64,000 nucleotides of DNA from Neptunomonas concharum (GTDB lineage Bacteria; Pseudomonadota; Gammaproteobacteria; Pseudomonadales; Balneatricaceae): assembly GCF_008630635.1 (NCBI RefSeq), contig NZ_CP043869.1:2783501-2847500 (forward strand), read 5' to 3'. The number at the start of each line of letters is the position of its first letter. Position 1 is the stretch's first letter. Position numbers and translations under genes: made by a program. Shown here one piece after another: positions 36,622 to 46,373 of the stretch. The notes beneath the pieces were generated by a model that ran no database searches, had not been told where the DNA came from, and saw only the letters and a program-made list of their open reading frames with translations.

Positions 36622-36647
36622 TAAAAAAAGCCACCCGAAGGTGGCTT
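36622..36647 (-). terminator. Terminator after adk
   Basis: On the minus strand AAGCCACC and GGTGGCTT pair around CGAA (plus positions 36628-36647), with an A-run at 36623-36629 giving a T tract in the transcript. It lies downstream of adk. Confidence 0.88.
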
Positions 36648-36673
36648 GCGTTCATCTAAGACTCGCTGAAATC

Positions 36674-37333
<660 letters not shown>

Positions 37334-37615
37334 TTACTCCGCTCTAACTTATAAATAAAATGAATTCGTTCTGTGCTGACGCTGCGCTTTTAATGGTTAG
37401 CGGCGTATTTGTCTCGGATGATCTATTCAAACAAGACCGCACTATGATGACAGAACCTTACTGGCGTGCCCGAATAACGACAATTCGACGTTAGCACTAG
37501 CAACTTGATTACATAATCGCCAATAGTAGGATATTTTTGCTGTTTATAGGTTGTTCATCAACTATTTAGCAGTGAGGTTAAGCTAAAGCTCACATTAGCT
37601 CAACCCCGTTTTGCT

Positions 37616-40225
37616 TTATCCTGTGTTTCTCATTCCTGCAGATATACCTGCCATTGTCACCATCAGCGCTTTTTCAAGGCGCTTGTCAGGATTGTTTCGA
37701 TCTCGATACAGTAATTCAGCTTGCAAGAAGTGCAACGGGTCAATGTAGGGGTTGCGCACATCGATAGACTGACGAATCACCGGGTTATCGGCCAATAGCA
37801 GATCCCGTTCCTTGATCGTCAACACCATCTCTACGGCCGTTTCTAGCCGGCTTCTCAGGCTGGAACCCAACACCTTAAGCTCTTCCGAAACCAGTCGTGA
37901 CTCATAGTACTCTGTCAAACGGCTATCACTTTTGGCCAATACCATCTCCAGCATATCCACATAGGAGCGGAAAAAAGGCCACTTGCGGTACATTTCTCGT
38001 AACGCAGGCAACTCTTCTCCTTTGATGGCACATGACAGCGCCGTATCAGATCCTAACCATGCCGGTAGCATCAAACGGATCTGGGTCCAGGCAAAGATCC
38101 AAGGAATAGCACGCAGGCTCTCTACCCCTCCGTCTGCTTTTCGCTTTGCAGGACGGGAGCCCAATGGCAGCTTGCTAAGCTCCTGCTCTGGTGTTACCGC
38201 ACGAAAATAGGGAACAAACTGCGGATCTTCTCTCACAACTGAACGGTATGCCTGCAGGCCCGTCGCGGCTAATTTTTCCATCTGCTCCCGCCAAGCATCC
38301 TCTGGGGCTGGCGTGGGCGCTAAGGTCGCCATCAAAACCGCACCTGCATATAACTCAAGATTACGCACCGCTAATTCAGGAATACCAAATTTAAAGCGGA
38401 TCATCTCCCCTTGCTCGGTGACACGTAGGCTGCGATCTACCGATCCCGGTGGTTGCGCCATAATCGCCGTATGGCTAGGGCCACCCCCTCGCCCTACGGT
38501 GCCTCCACGGCCATGAAAGAGGGTTAAGTGAACATCATGAGCTTTACACAGCGCGGTTAGCGCTTCCTGAGCTTTATACTGCCCCCACGCGGCCGCTAAC
38601 TGACCTGCATCTTTTGAGGAGTCAGAGTAGCCAATCATCACCTCCTGATGCCCATGGGTGTACTGTTTATACCAAGGGACAGATAAGAGTGCATCGATAC
38701 AGCTACGCGCACTTTCTAGGTCATTTAATGTTTCAAACAGGGGGACAACACGTATGTCATGGGTGATACCCATCTCACGTAATAGCAGGATGACGGATAG
38801 CACATCCGATGGCGAACTAGCCATGGAGATAACATAAGAGCCAAGTGAGTCCGGATCGGCCAGAGCCACTACCCTACAGGTGTCTAATACCTCTTGAACG
38901 TCTGCTGAGGGCTGCCAATCCCGAGGGATTAATGGGCGTTTACTTTGTAGCTCTTTGAGTAAAAAAGCCTGACGCCCCTCTTCAGTCCATGCTGTATAGG
39001 AGCCAAGGCCATAAAATTGGGATAACTCTTCAAATACCTGCGCATGTCGATCCGAGCTTTGGCGAATATCAAGGCGCACCAAAGTTACGCCAAAGCAGGC
39101 TATGCGGCGAATAATATCTTCTAACGCCCCTTCGGCAATAATCTCCATGCCGCATTCAATCAGTGAACGATGGCACAGCATTAAGGGTTCGAGTAACTGT
39201 TCTGACGTCAGCAGTGGACAGGTAATATCCACTGTTTGATGATGCAGTTTTTGTTCAATCCAACGCTTGGTGCACGCAAGCTGGTCTCTGATATCGCCTA
39301 AAATGGCACGATACGGCTCGGCTGCCTCATCCCCTACTTTCGCTCGTAGCTCGTTGCTACATTGCTCCATGGACAACTCAGCCCGAAGCGCATCGATATC
39401 TCTTAGGTAAAGATCCGCCGCCATCCAACGAGAGAGCAGTAAGACTTCTTCAGTAATGGTTGAGGTTACATTGGGGTTGCCATCGCGGTCACCGCCCATC
39501 CATGATGAAAAGCGAACCGGAGAAGCCTCCAATGGTAAGCCTTTACCGATGATGGCTTTGGTCTGAAGGTCCAAACGTTTTAGAAAAGCAGGTACCGCCT
39601 CCCACAAAGAGTTCTCGATAACCGCAAAACCCCATTTAGCTTCATCAATAGGCGTGGGGCGTGTTTGTCGTATTTCGTTGGTATGCCAGATCTGGCTAAT
39701 AAGTTCGTTTAAGCGATGTTGCTGATTTTCACCACGATCCTGTGCTCGAAGAGAATCGGTAATAGCATCATATTTTTGAATCAACGTGCGTCGATTGACT
39801 TCGGTAGGATGTGCAGTCAGCACAAGATCAACCTGCATCTGGGTAAGCGTATCCAAAATACGCTCTTGGGAAATACCACTTTTTTTCAAGTGTTTGAGTA
39901 GCTGAACAAACGAGTCGGTGGACTCCAGATCACAAATCTCTTGGTGGCGCCGCACCCGGTGGTGCTCTTCAGCGATGTTGGCCAAATTGAGAAATTGCGT
40001 AAATGCACGTGCCACAGGCAGCATTTCATCTTCACTCAGGCTGCGTAGCTCTTCCAGAAGGCTTTCTCGATCCTCCTCGGTGCCATGTCGGCCCGCTTTA
40101 GCGAGCTTGCGAACCCGCTCTACACGTTCAAGAAAGCCGCTGCCTAGGTGATTTTCTATCGTCTGGCCAAGACTTCCCCCTAGTGCACGAACATCATCCC
40201 GCAAAGCTTCATGCAGGTCACTCAT
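37616..40225 (-). CDS. ppc: Phosphoenolpyruvate carboxylase
   Basis: 869 residues, close to the 883 of E. coli. The catalytic His lies in VLTAHPTEVNRRT (about residue 139). SDSSKDAGQLAAAW and LFHGRGGTVGRGGGPSHTAI are the other active-site signatures, and the C-terminus ends GMRNTG with the typical inhibitor-site region. It fixes bicarbonate to give oxaloacetate. The 288 bases to adk hold no other gene. Confidence 0.98.
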   Translation of the reverse strand: MSDLHEALRDDVRALGGSLGQTIENHLGSGFLERVERVRKLAKAGRHGTEEDRESLLEELRSLSEDEMLPVARAFTQFLNLANIAEEHHRVRRHQEICDLESTDSFVQLLKHLKKSGISQERILDTLTQMQVDLVLTAHPTEVNRRTLIQKYDAITDSLRAQDRGENQQHRLNELISQIWHTNEIRQTRPTPIDEAKWGFAVIENSLWEAVPAFLKRLDLQTKAIIGKGLPLEASPVRFSSWMGGDRDGNPNVTSTITEEVLLLSRWMAADLYLRDIDALRAELSMEQCSNELRAKVGDEAAEPYRAILGDIRDQLACTKRWIEQKLHHQTVDITCPLLTSEQLLEPLMLCHRSLIECGMEIIAEGALEDIIRRIACFGVTLVRLDIRQSSDRHAQVFEELSQFYGLGSYTAWTEEGRQAFLLKELQSKRPLIPRDWQPSADVQEVLDTCRVVALADPDSLGSYVISMASSPSDVLSVILLLREMGITHDIRVVPLFETLNDLESARSCIDALLSVPWYKQYTHGHQEVMIGYSDSSKDAGQLAAAWGQYKAQEALTALCKAHDVHLTLFHGRGGTVGRGGGPSHTAIMAQPPGSVDRSLRVTEQGEMIRFKFGIPELAVRNLELYAGAVLMATLAPTPAPEDAWREQMEKLAATGLQAYRSVVREDPQFVPYFRAVTPEQELSKLPLGSRPAKRKADGGVESLRAIPWIFAWTQIRLMLPAWLGSDTALSCAIKGEELPALREMYRKWPFFRSYVDMLEMVLAKSDSRLTEYYESRLVSEELKVLGSSLRSRLETAVEMVLTIKERDLLLADNPVIRQSIDVRNPYIDPLHFLQAELLYRDRNNPDKRLEKALMVTMAGISAGMRNTG

Positions 40226-40332
40226 AACTCAGCTCCTTTGTGTATCTCCAATCACAATACACTGAGCATAGGTACTTTTATCGCGTTGCACAAATCAGGC
40301 TTTAGTTGATAGCCGGTTTTTAGAGGATATTT

Positions 40333-40713
40333 TTACTCTATCGCGTCTAATAAAGTTTTTAGCGCGGTTTGGGCGATCGCTTCATTTTCATACTGAATAG
40401 CTGGGAGAGATGGCTGGCCTGTCGTAGTCGTCAATTCAATGCGAAAGTTTTCATCCATCTGTACACCACGATCAAACGCTACTTGCGCAGATACGACAGA
40501 GCCCATCGAAACAACCTGGTGGCGATCGGCAGCAACCACAGCCAGTTGCCGCTGATTACGATCTAAGACCAACCGAGGGCTTCCATTTAAATTATCACTC
40601 ACAACAAACCCTGTGGAACGTAACAGATCCAGCTGCTGTTGGCCTTTTTTCCAATTCCAGTAGCCTAAACCGGCTAAAATGGCGACCGCCACAATAAATA
40701 ATGTCATTTTCAT
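40333..40713 (-). CDS. Small membrane-anchored protein of unknown function coupled to mazG
   Basis: 126 residues with an N-terminal membrane anchor (about 4-20, TLFIVAVAILAGLGYW) and a C-terminal soluble domain of alternating strands. No family recognised. Its ATG overlaps the mazG stop (ATGA), so it is the third member of a relA-mazG-x transcript on the minus strand. Confidence 0.65.
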   Translation of the reverse strand: MKMTLFIVAVAILAGLGYWNWKKGQQQLDLLRSTGFVVSDNLNGSPRLVLDRNQRQLAVVAADRHQVVSMGSVVSAQVAFDRGVQMDENFRIELTTTTGQPSLPAIQYENEAIAQTALKTLLDAIE

Positions 40714-41525
40714 AGCCCTTTCTGCTTTGCCTCATCCCATAACTGATCCAGTTGGTCTAAAGCGTAGCTATCCCAGGCTTTACCGGAGCTGTCTACTTTG
40801 GATTCAATGTAATTAAAGCGTCGTTCAAACTTTTGATTCGTGGAGCGCAGTGCGGTCTCGGCTTTAACTTTTAGGTGTCTGGCTAAATTCACTTGCGCGA
40901 AAATTAAGTCACCCATCTCATCAAGCACGGCTGCTTGGTCGCCTTGTTCAATCGCTTCTCTTAGTTCAGCGATTTCTTCCTCTATTTTATCCAATACCAA
41001 TAGTGGATCATTCCAATCAAACCCCACTTGAGAGGCGCGCTTTTGTAGCTTATCGGCACGTATCAGTGCAGGTAGACTTTTGGGTATATCATCCAATATT
41101 CCCGCTTTCTTTTTACCAGCACGCTCTGCTTGTTTGATCTGCTCCCAGTTGGCATTGATCTCCTCTTCCGTGAGATGGATAGCACCTGGGGGCGTACGTA
41201 GTTCACCATCAGGGAAGACATGGGGGTGACGCCGTATTAATTTGGTAACAAGATTATGGACAACCGAGTCGAGTGAGAACCTTTGCTCCTCCTCTCCTAG
41301 TTGGCCATAAAATATCACCTGAAATAGCAGATCGCCTAACTCATCTTCTAAATGATCCCAATCTTCGCGCTCGATAGCGTCTGCAACTTCATAAGCCTCT
41401 TCCAGCGTGTGCGGAACAATGGTTGCGTAGGTTTGTTGGATATCCCACGGGCAGCCGTGTTCAGGATGGCGTAGCCGAGCCATCAAATAACGTAGGTCTT
41501 CAAGACTGTAATGCTGCTGACTCAT
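40710..41525 (-). CDS. mazG: Nucleoside triphosphate pyrophosphohydrolase
   Basis: 271 residues with two MazG repeats; the first contains EEAYEVADAIEREDWDHLEDELGDLLFQVI and the second EEIAELREAIEQGDQAAVLDEMGDLIFA, each with the EExxE-12-ExxD metal-binding pattern. It hydrolyses NTPs to NMPs and in E. coli lowers (p)ppGpp. It overlaps the relA stop by four bases, the standard relA-mazG operon. Confidence 0.96.
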   Translation of the reverse strand: MSQQHYSLEDLRYLMARLRHPEHGCPWDIQQTYATIVPHTLEEAYEVADAIEREDWDHLEDELGDLLFQVIFYGQLGEEEQRFSLDSVVHNLVTKLIRRHPHVFPDGELRTPPGAIHLTEEEINANWEQIKQAERAGKKKAGILDDIPKSLPALIRADKLQKRASQVGFDWNDPLLVLDKIEEEIAELREAIEQGDQAAVLDEMGDLIFAQVNLARHLKVKAETALRSTNQKFERRFNYIESKVDSSGKAWDSYALDQLDQLWDEAKQKGL

Positions 41526-43798
41526 GAACCAAACCCGCTGCGTTGCCGGTGGACATCCACGACGTTAGGTACTTGGTTAATCTTATCCATGATCTTTCCA
41601 AGTAACTCTAAACGGGAAATTTCTACCGTTAAGGAGAGCCGTGCGATGTTGCTGTTTTTATCGGTTAGGGTATTCGCCGAAAGAATATTTAAGTTTTCAT
41701 TGGCCATAACCATCATCACATCCCGTAACAAACCTGAACGGTCATACGCTTCTATGCTGATATCGACAGGATAGGTGGTTTCACCCTCGTCCCCCCAATC
41801 GACAGCAACGATTCGCTCAGGTTCATTATCCCGCAACGCCAACAAGTTAGAGCAATCTTCACGGTGTATAGAGACACCTCGGCCTTGGGTAATAAAGCCG
41901 ACAATCGGGTCTCCCGGAACCGGTTTACAACAGGACGCCATAGAGGTCAACAAATTGCCTACCCCTAAAATACGAACGCCGTGGTCTTTCTGCGAGACTT
42001 GCTTACCAGCGTAAGAGACGCTAGGTAAACCAAGATCTAGCTGCTCGTCATGCTCAACGTGATCTACCTGACGCTGCGCCGCATTGAGTATTTGAGATAA
42101 ACGGATATCGCCTGCACCTAACGCTGCAAACACATCTTCCGCGAGTTTGTAGTTCACCTCTTCAGCGATGCGCTTCATATCGACTTCGCGTATATCAATC
42201 GCTAGTCGCTTAAACTCTTTTTCGACAATCTGGCGGCCTGCTTCTTCGTTCTTATCTTTATCCTGCATCTTGAACCAGTGGGCAATTTTAGCCCGGGCTC
42301 TGGATGTGGTAACAAAACCGAGGTTATTGTTTAACCAATCTCTGCGCGGCATCTCCTCTTTTGCGGTAAGGATCTCCACTTGATCACCTGTTTTCAGTGC
42401 TCGGTTTAGTGGAACAATGCGGCCATTAACCTTAGCACCACGACAGCGATGGCCTATTTGTGTATGCACTCGATAAGCAAAATCCACCGCCGTAGAGCCT
42501 AACGGCATATCAATAACATGCCCGTCTGGGGTAAAGACGTAAAGACGATCTTGGACAATATCGCCCCTTAACATGTCGCCAAAGGCTTCGGACTCTCCCA
42601 AGTCCTCATGCCATTCCAGAACCTGTCGCAGCCACGCAATTTTATCTTCGTAGGCATCACTCTTGGAGTTCGTATCTGTGCCCTTGTAAAGGTGATGCGC
42701 GCAGACGCCGAGTTCAGCCTCCTCATGCATATCAAAGGTACGCACCTGCACCTCTAAGACTTTGCCTTCTGGGCCAAACACCGCGGTATGTAAAGACCGG
42801 TAACCATTCGGTTTGGGTGAGGCGATATAATCATCAAATTCATGAGGAATATTGCGCCATAAACCGTGGATGATCCCCAGTGCTGTATAGCAGTCGCGTA
42901 TTTCAGGCACTAAAATCCGAACGGCACGAACATCATAAACTTGGTTAAAATCGATGTTTTTGCGCTGCATTTTACGCCAAATACTGTAAATATGTTTGGC
43001 ACGGCCACTCACATCAGCTTCAATATTTTGAAGTTTCAATTCACGTTTAAGGGTGCCAACCACATCATTGATAAACTCTTGGCGATCCAGCCGTTTTTCA
43101 TCAAGCAGCTGTGCAATATGCTTATAATCGTTAGGCTTTAAATAGCGAAAAGAGAGGTCTTCAAGCTCCCATTTGATATGCCCGATACCCAACCGATGCG
43201 CTAAGGGTGCGTAGATATCAAACACCTCTCGTGCAACCAGATAGCGCTTACGCCGTGAGGCATCTTTTACCCCACGAATAGCGCAGGTTCGCTCAGCAAT
43301 CTTGATCAGTGCCACACGCACATCATCAATCATGGCCACCAGCATTTTACGTACAGTATCAATCTGGCGGGCATTAGCACCAAGAACCGTGTGATCAACT
43401 CGTGGATTAGCACGGCTACCAATGGCCGCCATTTGTAGCACACCATAAATCAGGTTACTGATAGTGGGGCCAAATTGGTTCTCAACAGTATCGAGTTTGA
43501 GCTTATCTTCTCGCACACTGCGGTACAAAATAGCGGCAACGATGGACTCTTGATCCTGCTGCAATTCGGCAAGGATTTGCGCCATCTCAAGTCCGGTAAG
43601 ATAACTTCCCGCTAAACGCCCCGATCGCGTATTGTCTTGGGGCTCCGACTGGTTCAGTACCTGTTTTGCCATTTCACAGGCATGCCGTACCTGCTCTATA
43701 TCGTCAATCTCGACCTGCTGCTGCAAACGCAATAGCCACAAATCAAGATCAACCGTCCCATCCTCATGGACAGGGTGATCTTCGCGAACTTTTACCAT
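41522..43798 (-). CDS. relA: GTP pyrophosphokinase RelA
   Basis: 758 residues. An N-terminal degenerate HD domain is followed by the synthetase domain with YDVRAVRI and EFDDYIASPKPNGYRSLHT; the EFDD motif is the ExDD form of monofunctional RelA rather than the RxKD form of SpoT. Then come TGS (VFTPDGHVIDMPLGSTAVDFAY), the zinc-finger-like region (CCKPVPGDPIVGF) and a C-terminal ACT domain. It makes (p)ppGpp on stalled ribosomes. Confidence 0.96.
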   Translation of the reverse strand: MVKVREDHPVHEDGTVDLDLWLLRLQQQVEIDDIEQVRHACEMAKQVLNQSEPQDNTRSGRLAGSYLTGLEMAQILAELQQDQESIVAAILYRSVREDKLKLDTVENQFGPTISNLIYGVLQMAAIGSRANPRVDHTVLGANARQIDTVRKMLVAMIDDVRVALIKIAERTCAIRGVKDASRRKRYLVAREVFDIYAPLAHRLGIGHIKWELEDLSFRYLKPNDYKHIAQLLDEKRLDRQEFINDVVGTLKRELKLQNIEADVSGRAKHIYSIWRKMQRKNIDFNQVYDVRAVRILVPEIRDCYTALGIIHGLWRNIPHEFDDYIASPKPNGYRSLHTAVFGPEGKVLEVQVRTFDMHEEAELGVCAHHLYKGTDTNSKSDAYEDKIAWLRQVLEWHEDLGESEAFGDMLRGDIVQDRLYVFTPDGHVIDMPLGSTAVDFAYRVHTQIGHRCRGAKVNGRIVPLNRALKTGDQVEILTAKEEMPRRDWLNNNLGFVTTSRARAKIAHWFKMQDKDKNEEAGRQIVEKEFKRLAIDIREVDMKRIAEEVNYKLAEDVFAALGAGDIRLSQILNAAQRQVDHVEHDEQLDLGLPSVSYAGKQVSQKDHGVRILGVGNLLTSMASCCKPVPGDPIVGFITQGRGVSIHREDCSNLLALRDNEPERIVAVDWGDEGETTYPVDISIEAYDRSGLLRDVMMVMANENLNILSANTLTDKNSNIARLSLTVEISRLELLGKIMDKINQVPNVVDVHRQRSGFGS

Positions 43799-43994
43799 GG
43801 CAAGCTGCCACTCCTCTACTCTCGACTCTGCCGCGTTATGCGGATCATTTTTATTATTTTGGTGTGGGTGATAGCCCTATACGATACACAATGGCCACCA
43901 GCCCCCACATCAGAGAGCCGACTATTCTATTCGTTATGACCGCAGACCGCGAGCAAGTTCCATTCCATGTAACAGCTCAAGCAGCCTAATAAGC

Positions 43995-44017
43995 AGAAAG
44001 CCGCAAAGCGGCTTTCT
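43995..44017 (-). terminator. Terminator after cysM
   Basis: AGAAAGCCGC at 43995-44004 pairs perfectly with GCGGCTTTCT at 44008-44017 around a 3-base loop, ten bases after the cysM stop on the minus strand. The arm ends in T-rich sequence. Confidence 0.8.
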
Positions 44018-44026
44018 TAGTATAGG

Positions 44027-44929
44027 CTATATGGGGTCAAACACCCCGGTTGACAAGTATCTATCCCCTCGATCGCAAATAATGCATACGATCACCGCAT
44101 TTTCGACCTGTTCGCTCAGACGTAACGCCCCCGCCACAGAGCCTCCAGAGGATACACCGCAAAATATTCCCTCTTGGGTAGCTAGGTCTCGCATCGTGGT
44201 TTCAGCCACTTGTTGGGAAATATCCAATACACGATCTACACGGCTTTCATCGAAAATGGTAGGTAAATAGGCTTTAGGCCAACGACGAATACCGGGGATC
44301 TGAGATCCGTCTTCTGGCTGTAAACCAACAATGGTGATATCTTGATTTTGCTCTTTAAGGTAACGTGATGTACCCATAATGGTGCCGGTAGTCCCCATCG
44401 AACTAACAAAATGGGTGATGCGCCCATGGGTCTGCTCCCAAATTTCCGGCCCGGTTCCCGAGTAATGCGCTTCTGGGTTATCTTGGTTAGCAAATTGATC
44501 CAGCACTTTACCTTGACCTTTTGCTTGCATCTCTAGGGCTAAATCACGTGCATACTCCATACCTTGCTCACGTGTTACGGTGATTAACTCAGCTCCGTAA
44601 GCCGTCATCGCTGTTTTGCGCTCCATGCTCATATTATCTGGCATAATCAATACCATACGATAACCTTTGATGGCTGCCGCCATCGCCAGCGCGATGCCTG
44701 TATTCCCAGATGTGGCTTCAATTAAGGTATCGCCCGCAGAGATGTCGCCGCGTTTTTCTGCTCGCTCGATCATGCTCAAAGCGGGACGGTCCTTGACTGA
44801 CCCCGCTGGATTGTTACCTTCCAGCTTGCAGAGAATCACATTACCTCTCTCATTAGCCCCTAGGCGTTGCAAGCGGACTAACGGGGTTTTGCCAACATAA
44901 TCAGCAATGGTCGGGAACTCAATATTCAT
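44027..44929 (-). CDS. cysM: Cysteine synthase B
   Basis: 300 residues from the ATG at 44929 (family start MNIEFPTIADYVGKTPLVRL; the frame runs on to 44959). The PLP lysine is K46 in PAGSVKDRPA, and EATSGNTGIALAMAAAIKGY is the substrate loop of the CysM group. It makes cysteine from O-acetylserine with sulfide or thiosulfate. It precedes relA as in other gammaproteobacteria but without rlmD between them. Confidence 0.95.
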   Translation of the reverse strand: MNIEFPTIADYVGKTPLVRLQRLGANERGNVILCKLEGNNPAGSVKDRPALSMIERAEKRGDISAGDTLIEATSGNTGIALAMAAAIKGYRMVLIMPDNMSMERKTAMTAYGAELITVTREQGMEYARDLALEMQAKGQGKVLDQFANQDNPEAHYSGTGPEIWEQTHGRITHFVSSMGTTGTIMGTSRYLKEQNQDITIVGLQPEDGSQIPGIRRWPKAYLPTIFDESRVDRVLDISQQVAETTMRDLATQEGIFCGVSSGGSVAGALRLSEQVENAVIVCIICDRGDRYLSTGVFDPI

Positions 44930-45076
44930 AACGAAACCTTGTCTCTTAGACAAAACCAAAAAGAATAAAAAAGGCTCGGCTTATACCTGAGCATTCTACT
45001 AAGGCATGATAGGCTGACATGATGAGCTAGTCAATTAAGCGGCACCGCCAAGCTAATAATTTTAGGGACAACCTTG

Positions 45077-45820
45077 TTAACTGTGTTCTTTTAGCTTACT
45101 TAATGGCGTACTGAACGAGAAGCCAAGTTGCTGCCCCAGATCTCTAGCTCGGACTTTCAGCTGTTTTAATGTCTCTGTATTTCGCTGTTTTCCGGCATAA
45201 ATAATCCAATTGCCACTTTGAGTTTGACAGCTTCGAATATCAGCAAATAGGCTCTTGAGACACTCTAATGTGGCTGTACCACGATGATCACGCCAACAGT
45301 TCATCACTAACCAGCCATTCGGTTTTAGCCTCTGATGGCACTCATGGATGAAATCCGGTTGCAATTGCTGCTCGTCAAGCCCTTCTTCGGTGTATATATC
45401 TGTAAATAGCAGATCCACCTTTTTTCCCTCAACGGCCATAAGGTATTCATAAGCATCCATATGATGCAGGGCTATACGTTTGCTACGTGGAAACTGGAAA
45501 TACTTGTAGGCTATGTCGATGACGCCAGAGCGTAACTCAACCACTTCTTGTTTTAGTGAGGGGTAGTTTGCATGTAAGCAACTGTTAAGCGCCCCCGCCC
45601 CTAAACCCAGACTCAGGGAACGCTTTGGGTCACAAAAAAGCAGTACCAGTAGCATCGCACGGGCATATTCATGCTGCGGGACTGTCGGTTCCGATTTTAA
45701 CCAAGCACTTTGCTCATCTGTATCACCAAAAGCTAGGTAACGCTTGTTACCATCATCCATGACGCGAATGGGACCCCATTCGTCATAACTTCGATGGATC
45801 TCTTTCCCCGACAATGACAT
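45077..45820 (-). CDS. Spermidine synthase-like methyltransferase-fold protein
   Basis: 247 residues. The Rossmann-type segment SLSLGLGAGALNSCLHANYP, VELRSGVIDIAYKYFQFP and LLFTDIYTEEGLDEQQLQPDF follow the order of SpeE domains, but the usual acidic gate and amine-binding motif is not obvious and the N-terminal beta domain is short. Polyamine synthesis is unproven. Lies 23 bases after the thioredoxin-like gene on the same strand. Confidence 0.7.
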   Translation of the reverse strand: MSLSGKEIHRSYDEWGPIRVMDDGNKRYLAFGDTDEQSAWLKSEPTVPQHEYARAMLLVLLFCDPKRSLSLGLGAGALNSCLHANYPSLKQEVVELRSGVIDIAYKYFQFPRSKRIALHHMDAYEYLMAVEGKKVDLLFTDIYTEEGLDEQQLQPDFIHECHQRLKPNGWLVMNCWRDHRGTATLECLKSLFADIRSCQTQSGNWIIYAGKQRNTETLKQLKVRARDLGQQLGFSFSTPLSKLKEHS

Positions 45821-45843
45821 CTGTTTTCCTTTGACCTATTAGT

Positions 45844-46353
45844 TTACCAACCCGTTCGTAGCTTCATGCCGATCTCTGAGCTGTATCCGACACTGCGAGA
45901 GTCAACGCTGCCCTTTTCATCAAGTACATAATAAGTTGGAAATACATTGATTCTAAAAGCAGCAGCGACCTCGCTGGTTCCTAGGAGTACAGGCACATGA
46001 ATTTCCTGATCCGCTACGAAGGCGGCCACAGATGCTTCATCCTGATAATCAAGTGCTACCGCCACCACTCTTAGATTGGTTGTATCGATATGATTCAAGT
46101 TATTCATACTCAATTTACAGATAGAGCACCAAGGTGCAAAAAAGTAGATGAGCGTCCGCTGCCCAGTCATATGAATAGGCGTTGGGGTGTGAGTAGCTAG
46201 CTGTTCCAGTGTGAAGCTTGGGACAACCTGCGAAGGCTTAATGAGATCACGTTGTTGCCAAGCAGTTACTGCCCAAAATAGCAGAGCCATAATGAACAAC
46301 TCGATAAGCCAACGTTTTTTTCTGGACAATATGGCCACTCCAATGTGCTTCAT
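45844..46353 (-). CDS. TlpA/ResA-like membrane-anchored thioredoxin-fold protein
   Basis: 169 residues. A signal anchor at about 14-32 is followed by a periplasmic thioredoxin domain with active site FFAPWCSICK (Cys76 and Cys79) and cis-proline INVFPTYYVLD. It likely reduces or oxidises disulfides of an envelope substrate. Twenty bases from the betaine ATPase gene; functional link not apparent. Confidence 0.82.
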   Translation of the reverse strand: MKHIGVAILSRKKRWLIELFIMALLFWAVTAWQQRDLIKPSQVVPSFTLEQLATHTPTPIHMTGQRTLIYFFAPWCSICKLSMNNLNHIDTTNLRVVAVALDYQDEASVAAFVADQEIHVPVLLGTSEVAAAFRINVFPTYYVLDEKGSVDSRSVGYSSEIGMKLRTGW

Positions 46354-46373
46354 GAGTGGCCATTATAGAGACT

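Noticed and set aside
43666..43989. Plus-strand open frame overlapping the start of relA
   Set aside because: Shadow of the relA coding region and its promoter, no domain.
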